64,000 nucleotides of DNA, taken from NCBI RefSeq assembly GCF_000787815.1, contig NZ_BBPO01000024.1, positions 41,094 to 105,093 of the forward strand. Direction: 5' to 3'. The first letter of the stretch is position 1. Every line of letters starts with the position of its first letter. Of this stretch, positions 59,050-64,000 are shown in pieces. The notes beneath the pieces are model-generated. The model saw nothing but the letters and a program-made list of their open reading frames with translations, did no database searches and was not told where the DNA came from. The position numbers and the translations under genes were made by a program. The DNA comes from Streptacidiphilus neutrinimicus (GTDB taxonomy: Bacteria > Actinomycetota > Actinomycetes > Streptomycetales > Streptomycetaceae).

Positions 59050-61179
59050 ATGACGCGACCTCCCTATCCCAGCGCCGAGCGGCTCGACTTGGTCGAAACC
59101 ATCCACGGGCAGGCTGTCGCCGATCCCTACCGGTGGCTGGAGGATCCCGCCGATCCCCGGACCGCGACCTGGAGGCAGGCGCAGGAGGAGCTCCTGACCG
59201 CCGCCCGGGAGACCTGGCCGGGACGCGAGTGGTTCCGCGCGCGGCTCGCCGGCCTGCTGGCCTGCGGCGCCGTCACGACGCCGGTCTGGCGCGGGGACCG
59301 GCCCTTCTTCACCCGGCGCACCGCGGAGCAGGAGCACGCCGTGCTGCTCACGGTCGACCCGGACGGCCGGGAGCGCGTCCTGGTGGACCCGGGCGCGCTC
59401 GACCCCGCCGGGACCACGACCCTGGACCACTGGACGCCGTCGCCGCAGGGCGACCTGCTCGCGTACGGGGTCGAGGCCGGCGGCCTGGAGGAGTCGGATC
59501 TGTACGTCATGGAGACGTCGACCGGCCGGACCGTGGACGGTCCGATCGACCGGACCAGGTTCACCTCCCTGGCGTGGCTGCCCGACGGCAAGGCGTTCTT
59601 CTTCACCCGTCAGATACCCGCGGACCTGCTGCCCGTGGAGGAGCGGGAGTACCACAGCAGGCTCTGGCTGCACCGGGTGGGAACCGACGCCGCCGACGAC
59701 GTCATGGTGTTCGGCGAGGGCCGGCCGATGACCGAGCGGTACCAGGTCTCGGTCGCTCCGGACGGGCGCTGGGTCCAGGTGGAGTCCCGGGACGGCACCT
59801 CGTCGGCCAACGACGTGTGGCTGGCGGACCTGGCGGCGGACGCGCCCGAGACCCCGAGGTTCGAGCCGGTCCAGGCGGGCGTCGACGCGGGCACCCGGCT
59901 GGAGTTCGCCCGGCCCGACAGCCCCCTGGCCGAACGGGTCTACGTGCTCACCGACCGGGACGCGCCACGCGGGCGGCTGTGCGTGACGACCGTCGACGAC
60001 CTGTCGGCGGAGTCCTGGCGGGAGCTGGTCGCGGAGGATCCGGACGCGGTGCTGCACGACTTCGCGGTCCTCGACGGGCCACAGGTGGAGCGGCCGTTGC
60101 TCCTGGTCGCCCGCGCCCGCCACGCGATCGGCGAGATCACCGTCCACGACCTGGCCACCGGCGAGCGGATCGGCGAGGTGCCGCTGCCCGGCCTCGGCAC
60201 GCTGGGCGGCGCCTTCGACCGCCAACTCCACGTGCGCCCCGAGGGCGGGCATGAGGCGTGGTTCTGCTACACCGACTACGCGACCCCGGGCCAGGTCTAC
60301 CGCTACGACGCGACGACCGGCGAGACCACGCTGTGGGCCGCGGCGCCCGGCGAGGTCGAGGTCCCCCCGATCCGGGTGCGCCAGATCGCCTACCCGTCCA
60401 AGGACGGCACCGAGGTGCGGATGTTCGTCATGGACGACGGCGGTGACCCGGGACCGCGCCCGACGATCCTCTACGGCTACGGCGGCTTCGACATCGCCCT
60501 CACCCCAGCGTTCGACGCCGCGGTCCTCGCCTGGGTGCAGGCCGGGGGCCGGTACGCGATCGCGAACCTGCGCGGCGGCTCCGAGAACGGCCAGGCGTGG
60601 CACCGGGCCGGGATGCTGGGCAGCAAGCAGAACGTCTTCGACGACTTCCACGCCGCGGCCGACCACCTGGTCGCCGCCGGTCTCACCAGCGGTGACCGGC
60701 TCGCCGTCTTCGGCGGCTCCAACGGCGGCCTCCTGGTGGGGGCGGCCCTGACGCAGCATCCGGAGAAGTACGCTGCCGTCGTCTGCTCCGCCCCGCTGCT
60801 GGACATGGTCCGCTACGAGCGGTTCGGCAAGGGCGCGCTGTGGACGGGGGAGTACGGGACCGTGGCCGAGCCGGAGCAGTTCGGCTGGCTCCACGCCTAC
60901 TCCCCGTACCACCGCGTCCGCGCGGCGGACAGCGGGACCGACTACCCCGCCACGCTGTTCACCGTCTTCGACGGCGACACCCGGGTCGATCCCCTCCACG
61001 CGCGCAAACTCGCCGCCGCCCTCCAGCACGCCACCGTCGGCGCGCGTCCGATCCTGCTGCGCGACGAGACCGGCGTCGGCCACGGCCAACGGGCCGTCTC
61101 GCGGCAGATCGGCCTGGCCGTCGACCGGCTCTCCTTCCTCGCGGCCCAGCTCGCCGTCCCGGTCCCGTTCGACGACTGA
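59050..61179 (+). CDS. Prolyl oligopeptidase family (S9) serine peptidase
   Basis: This 709-residue enzyme has an N-terminal seven-bladed propeller region (about residues 70-410) and a C-terminal alpha/beta hydrolase domain. It opens with VADPYRWLEDP, a block shared by prolyl oligopeptidases. The nucleophile Ser lies in FGGSNGGLLVGA near 555, the Asp in DGDTRVDPLHARK near 640, and the His in GVGHGQ near 678. RGGSENGQAWHRAGM is also typical. It cleaves short peptides after Pro in the cytosol. ATG 59050 is preceded by TATGCT nine bases upstream, so the message is probably leaderless; ATG 59038 is an alternative. Confidence 0.94.
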   Translation: MTRPPYPSAERLDLVETIHGQAVADPYRWLEDPADPRTATWRQAQEELLTAARETWPGREWFRARLAGLLACGAVTTPVWRGDRPFFTRRTAEQEHAVLLTVDPDGRERVLVDPGALDPAGTTTLDHWTPSPQGDLLAYGVEAGGLEESDLYVMETSTGRTVDGPIDRTRFTSLAWLPDGKAFFFTRQIPADLLPVEEREYHSRLWLHRVGTDAADDVMVFGEGRPMTERYQVSVAPDGRWVQVESRDGTSSANDVWLADLAADAPETPRFEPVQAGVDAGTRLEFARPDSPLAERVYVLTDRDAPRGRLCVTTVDDLSAESWRELVAEDPDAVLHDFAVLDGPQVERPLLLVARARHAIGEITVHDLATGERIGEVPLPGLGTLGGAFDRQLHVRPEGGHEAWFCYTDYATPGQVYRYDATTGETTLWAAAPGEVEVPPIRVRQIAYPSKDGTEVRMFVMDDGGDPGPRPTILYGYGGFDIALTPAFDAAVLAWVQAGGRYAIANLRGGSENGQAWHRAGMLGSKQNVFDDFHAAADHLVAAGLTSGDRLAVFGGSNGGLLVGAALTQHPEKYAAVVCSAPLLDMVRYERFGKGALWTGEYGTVAEPEQFGWLHAYSPYHRVRAADSGTDYPATLFTVFDGDTRVDPLHARKLAAALQHATVGARPILLRDETGVGHGQRAVSRQIGLAVDRLSFLAAQLAVPVPFDD

Positions 61180-61192
61180 ACACCCGGCTGCC

Positions 61193-61218
61193 GTCGCATC
61201 CGACGCGTCAGATGCGAC
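61193..61218. terminator. Inverted repeat between convergent genes
   Basis: GTCGCATC (61193-61200) and GATGCGAC (61211-61218) form an 8-bp stem with a 10-base loop between the stops of the peptidase and the LLM oxidoreductase. A shared terminator is possible but the stem is short. Confidence 0.45.
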
Positions 61219-61288
61219 AGTGCGCCGGGCGGCCTCCTCGCGGGGCGGGGTGCTCGTCCGTCGAGGTGGGCGACGCGGCACGGATCGG

Positions 61289-62212
61289 TCAACTCAGCTG
61301 CGGCATCACCTGGTCCGCGATGAGCTCCAGGTGGTCCAGGTCGTGGAGGTCGAGGATCTGGAGGTAGATCCTGCTGCTGCCCGCCCCGGCATAGCGGCCG
61401 ATCTTGTCGACGACCTCGGCCGGCGTTCCGGCCAGGCCGTTCTCCTTGAGCTCCGCCACGTCCCGTCCGATGGCCGCGGCGCGGCGCCTCACCTCCGCGT
61501 CGTTCCGGCCCACGCAGGCGACCAGTGCGTTGCTGTAGATCAGCGAGTCCGCCGCTCGGGCGTGCGCCTCCGCGACTTCGCGGACCCGCGCGATCTGGAC
61601 GGCGCTGTCGGCGACGGAGACGAAGGGGAGATTGAACTCGTCGGCGAAGCGGGCAGCGAGCTCAGGGGTGCGCTTCGGGCCCATGCCTCCGACCACGACG
61701 GGAAGCCGCTCCTGCGCCGGCTTCGGAAGCGCGGGGGAGCCCTTCAGCTGGTAGTACCGGCCGTCGAAGTCGAAGGTTTCGCCGGGTGCGGTCCGCCACA
61801 GCCCGGTCACGATCGCCAACTGCTCCTCAAGTCGCCCGAACCTGGCGGCCGGGAAGGGGATGCCGTAGGCGGCGTGCTCGGCCTCGTACCAACCAGCGCC
61901 GAGTCCCAGCTCGATGCGGCCACCGCTCATCTGGTCGACCTGCGCGACCTGGATGGCGAGTACTCCGGGCAGCCGGAAGGTCGCGGCGGTCATGAGCGTC
62001 CCCAGGCGGATCCGGGTGGTCTCCCGAGCCAGGCCGGCCAGCGTGATCCAGGCGTCGGTGGGCCCGGGCAGGCCGCTCACGTCGCCCATCTTCAGGTAGT
62101 GGTCCGAGCGGAAGAAGCCGTCGTAGCCGAGTTCCTCGGCGGCTCGGGCCACCCGCAACAGCGTCCGGTAGTCGGCGCCTTGCTGAGGTTCGGTGAAGAT
62201 GCGCAGATCCAT
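61289..62212 (-). CDS. LLM-class F420-dependent oxidoreductase
   Basis: This 307-residue luciferase-like TIM-barrel protein has GYDGFFRSDHYLKMG near residues 29-43, IRLGTLMTAATFRLPGVLAI near 68-87, MSGGRIELGLGAGWYEAEHAAYG near 94-116 and PVVVGGMGPKRTPELAARFADEFN near 169-192. These are hallmarks of the actinobacterial F420-dependent branch. It should use F420 for hydride transfer to an unknown substrate. It stands alone, convergent to the S9 peptidase gene. Confidence 0.92.
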   Translation of the reverse strand: MDLRIFTEPQQGADYRTLLRVARAAEELGYDGFFRSDHYLKMGDVSGLPGPTDAWITLAGLARETTRIRLGTLMTAATFRLPGVLAIQVAQVDQMSGGRIELGLGAGWYEAEHAAYGIPFPAARFGRLEEQLAIVTGLWRTAPGETFDFDGRYYQLKGSPALPKPAQERLPVVVGGMGPKRTPELAARFADEFNLPFVSVADSAVQIARVREVAEAHARAADSLIYSNALVACVGRNDAEVRRRAAAIGRDVAELKENGLAGTPAEVVDKIGRYAGAGSSRIYLQILDLHDLDHLELIADQVMPQLS

Positions 62213-62518
62213 GCGCCCACGCTACGCCAGACGACCGTGACTGATTCGCAGACGCGCTCCCGACCGCGCCTGACGCCGCGACAGACCCGGAGCGGCAAAG
62301 ATTCCACGGATCAATCCGCCCCGCACTCCACCGCAGCTCAGCGCGCATTTCGCCGGACGGATGCGCCGCTCGATCCCTCGATTCGAGCACAGTGCGGTCG
62401 ACATCATTCGGATGTGTGCTTATGGTTGAAACGCACGGTTCCGAACGCGCAGGAACCAAACGGCAGTTGGTGAACCACGGCGAAATGGACGGCCACTGGT
62501 CCAGGACGGCGGACACGT
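62213..62518. other. Intergenic region ahead of the HExxH gene, visibly lower in GC
   Basis: These 306 bases separate two divergent genes and include A/T-richer patches around 62295-62310 and 62400-62460. One small frame (62422-62571, 49 residues, ATG start) overlaps the first 53 bases of the HExxH gene. It has no ribosome binding site of note and no RiPP precursor hallmark except Gly/Ser/Thr content. No firm promoter was seen. Confidence 0.5.
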
Positions 62519-63673
62519 ATGCAGCGCGCCGATTTACAGCAATATCTACTGAGCGATCGACTGTTGGCTGATGCCGACATCATCACCGAATCCGCTGAAG
62601 CCTACTTCGATCTGGGCATCGAGGCGCTGGCCGGAAGCATCCCGGAGGCTGCGGACCTGGCCCGGAATATGTCAGCAGCGCCCCCTGATCAGGTGCACCG
62701 ACTGCTGAGTTCGTCGGCACTTCGATGTGCGGTGTCAGAACTGCTCGCCGCCCACCCGGCTGTGCGGGGCGACGCCGCCAGTGGCAATGCCGACGCCCAG
62801 GGCGTGCTGCGAGAGGGTGCGGCTCTCCTCGACGCTCCTCCTCGTACCGGTGCGGCGCTCGAAGGAGACGTGCTCCCGCTGGAAGGGCCGGAGGGGGACG
62901 AGTTCCGCCTCTGGCTGCCGCGGACGCCCGGCGGCGCGGCGCAGCGCCTGCTGACCCGTCAGTTCGAACGCTCAGTAGCCGTCGACGCGCCCGCGCGGAT
63001 CGTGGCCGGCGACGGCGTTGACGTATCCGGGCACGTGGGAGTGCTGACCGCGGCGTTGCGGCTGCTGCGCGCTGCTGCGCCGGAACTGACCGCGTCGATC
63101 GGCCGTCACGTACATCTGATCAGTGTCGTCGTGCCGGGCGGGGTGTCCGTCAGGATGCTGAGCGCATCGGACTCCACGATTCCCGGGACGCTGTTCCTCT
63201 CCGTGGCGGCGCTCGGTGACCGGCTCTCGGCAGCGGAGGCGGTCCTGCACGAAGGGACTCACCAACGACTGTACGACCTCATGCTCTGCCGCCAGTTGTA
63301 CGCGCCGCGCTACTCGCCGCAGACGTCGCCACGGGTGACGCCCCCCTGGTACGCGAGCGAGTCAGGCGGGGGGAAGGCCTGGCACGCGGACCGGGTGCTC
63401 GCGGCATTACACGTGTACGCCCACCTCGCCGCCCTATGGACGGCCGCGCTGGGCCGGGATGACGTCCTTTTTCCCGAAGAAAGGCAGCCAGTCGTGGCAC
63501 GGCTGCGGCGGTGCCATACCAGGGGCAGGTACCTGCTGGCCACACTTCGTCGTCAGATGAACCCTGTCCTCGGCCCGGACGGCATCCGCCTCGTGGAGTT
63601 TCTCGCACGGGTATTCGGCGACCCGTCCACCGGCTCCCGCATCGGCCCGCAACGTATTCAGGAGCTCGCATGA
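62519..63673 (+). CDS. HExxH motif-containing putative peptide-modification protein
   Basis: This 384-residue protein has the pattern of the 'HEXXH putative peptide modification' family: a helical N-terminal half, then LFLSVAALGDRLSAAEAVLHEGTHQ with the metal motif HEGTH at residues 244-248. A His-rich helix follows (KAWHADRVLAALHVYAHLAAL, about 288-308) that can give further ligands. Family members occur in RiPP clusters, alone or fused to radical SAM maturases; some relatives are alpha-ketoglutarate-dependent hydroxylases. The exact reaction here is unknown. The gene overlaps the PqqD-like gene by ATGA, which supports a joint role. Codon 6 and codon 297 are TTA, so bldA control is likely. 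The ribosome binding site is weak. Confidence 0.8.
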   Translation: MQRADLQQYLLSDRLLADADIITESAEAYFDLGIEALAGSIPEAADLARNMSAAPPDQVHRLLSSSALRCAVSELLAAHPAVRGDAASGNADAQGVLREGAALLDAPPRTGAALEGDVLPLEGPEGDEFRLWLPRTPGGAAQRLLTRQFERSVAVDAPARIVAGDGVDVSGHVGVLTAALRLLRAAAPELTASIGRHVHLISVVVPGGVSVRMLSASDSTIPGTLFLSVAALGDRLSAAEAVLHEGTHQRLYDLMLCRQLYAPRYSPQTSPRVTPPWYASESGGGKAWHADRVLAALHVYAHLAALWTAALGRDDVLFPEERQPVVARLRRCHTRGRYLLATLRRQMNPVLGPDGIRLVEFLARVFGDPSTGSRIGPQRIQELA

Positions 63674-63969
63674 CCAATCAGGAACCGCTCATCCAAGAAA
63701 CGGTCTACCGGCGCGTCGCCGATACGCGGGTGCGGGCGTTGCCCGAATGGGCCGGCGCACTTGTCTACACGCCGAGCTCGCCAGCGTTGTGTTATCTGAA
63801 CACCACCACATGGGCCGTCCTGGAGCTGTGCGACGGCCGGACCCCCATGGAGTTGGAGGACGCCTTCGTCGAGTTCACGAGCGACGAGGTGGGACCCGAC
63901 GAGGCACGTGAACGGCTGCGTGAGGCTGTGCAGCTGCTCATGGAGAAGCACATCGTCGTCGGAACCTGA
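63670..63969 (+). CDS. PqqD-like protein (RiPP recognition element)
   Basis: This 99-residue protein has the PqqD fold pattern: three beta strands at the start, then YLNTTTWAVLELCDGRTPMELEDAF near residues 42-66 (the 'LN...W.L.DG.RT..EL' block) and the two final helices ending LMEKHIVVGT. PqqD-like proteins bind the leader part of precursor peptides and deliver them to modifying enzymes. Its ATG overlaps the stop of the HExxH gene by four bases. Precursor, radical SAM or protease genes would be expected to the right of the window. Confidence 0.85.
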   Translation: MTNQEPLIQETVYRRVADTRVRALPEWAGALVYTPSSPALCYLNTTTWAVLELCDGRTPMELEDAFVEFTSDEVGPDEARERLREAVQLLMEKHIVVGT

Positions 63970-64000
63970 GTTCTCCGCGGCAGGGTGCCCTCGCACCTAA

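Overview
The window is high-GC actinobacterial DNA, most likely from a member of the Streptomycetaceae. The evidence is GTG starts, strong third-position GC, a WhiB protein, DUF6479 and DUF5709 proteins, SpoIIE-type phosphatases, F420-dependent (LLM) oxidoreductases and rare TTA codons. Genus and species cannot be resolved from the sequence alone.

Layout. (1) 1-25.1 kb: the end of one nonribosomal peptide synthetase (NRPS) and a complete 6,725-residue NRPS, read left to right, followed by an MbtH gene and a strong terminator. In total there is a PCP-E tail plus six full modules. Every second module carries an epimerization domain, so the predicted peptide segment alternates strictly D-L-D-L-D-L-D. 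One module reads confidently as Thr, one as Val-like, and two D-modules have acidic pockets suited to basic side chains. The last NRPS ends in an E domain and no thioesterase is present in the window. (2) 25.5-32 kb: GNAT acetyltransferase, dimethylargininase-like hydrolase and SDR on the same strand, then ordinary genes (DUF4230, peptidase E-like, LLM oxidoreductase, DUF6479). (3) 32-44.3 kb: an L-arabinose utilization locus. araB-araD-araA runs rightward. A sugar ABC transporter with an aldose 1-epimerase runs leftward. Two divergent LacI-family regulators lie next to the transporter. Five matching operators (TGTTAGCGYTCACA type) sit on the promoters of these units and indicate one local regulon. 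(4) 44.4-48.4 kb: FAD oxidoreductase with an SRPBCC partner, and a carboxylate-amine ligase. (5) 48.9-54.5 kb: a stress/differentiation neighbourhood with a SigB/F-type sigma factor, GAF-PP2C phosphatase, WhiB, STAS antagonist and small membrane proteins. (6) 54.7-62.2 kb: methyltransferase, acyltransferase, secreted SUMF1-domain protein, prolyl oligopeptidase and a second LLM oxidoreductase. (7) 62.5 kb to the right edge: a translationally coupled pair, a HExxH putative peptide-modifying protein and a PqqD-like peptide-recognition protein. This looks like the beginning of a RiPP (ribosomal peptide) cluster that continues outside the window.

The chromosome outside the main operons is littered with decayed genes: serine beta-lactamase-like, MgtC, AraC, a Cys-rich small protein, alcohol dehydrogenase tail, P-loop kinase head, glycosyltransferase-39 tail and ECF sigma region 4. 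No transposase, tRNA, rRNA or CRISPR was recognised. The two items most likely to hold undescribed biology are the alternating D/L cationic NRPS product and the HExxH/PqqD pair, whose first gene carries two TTA codons.
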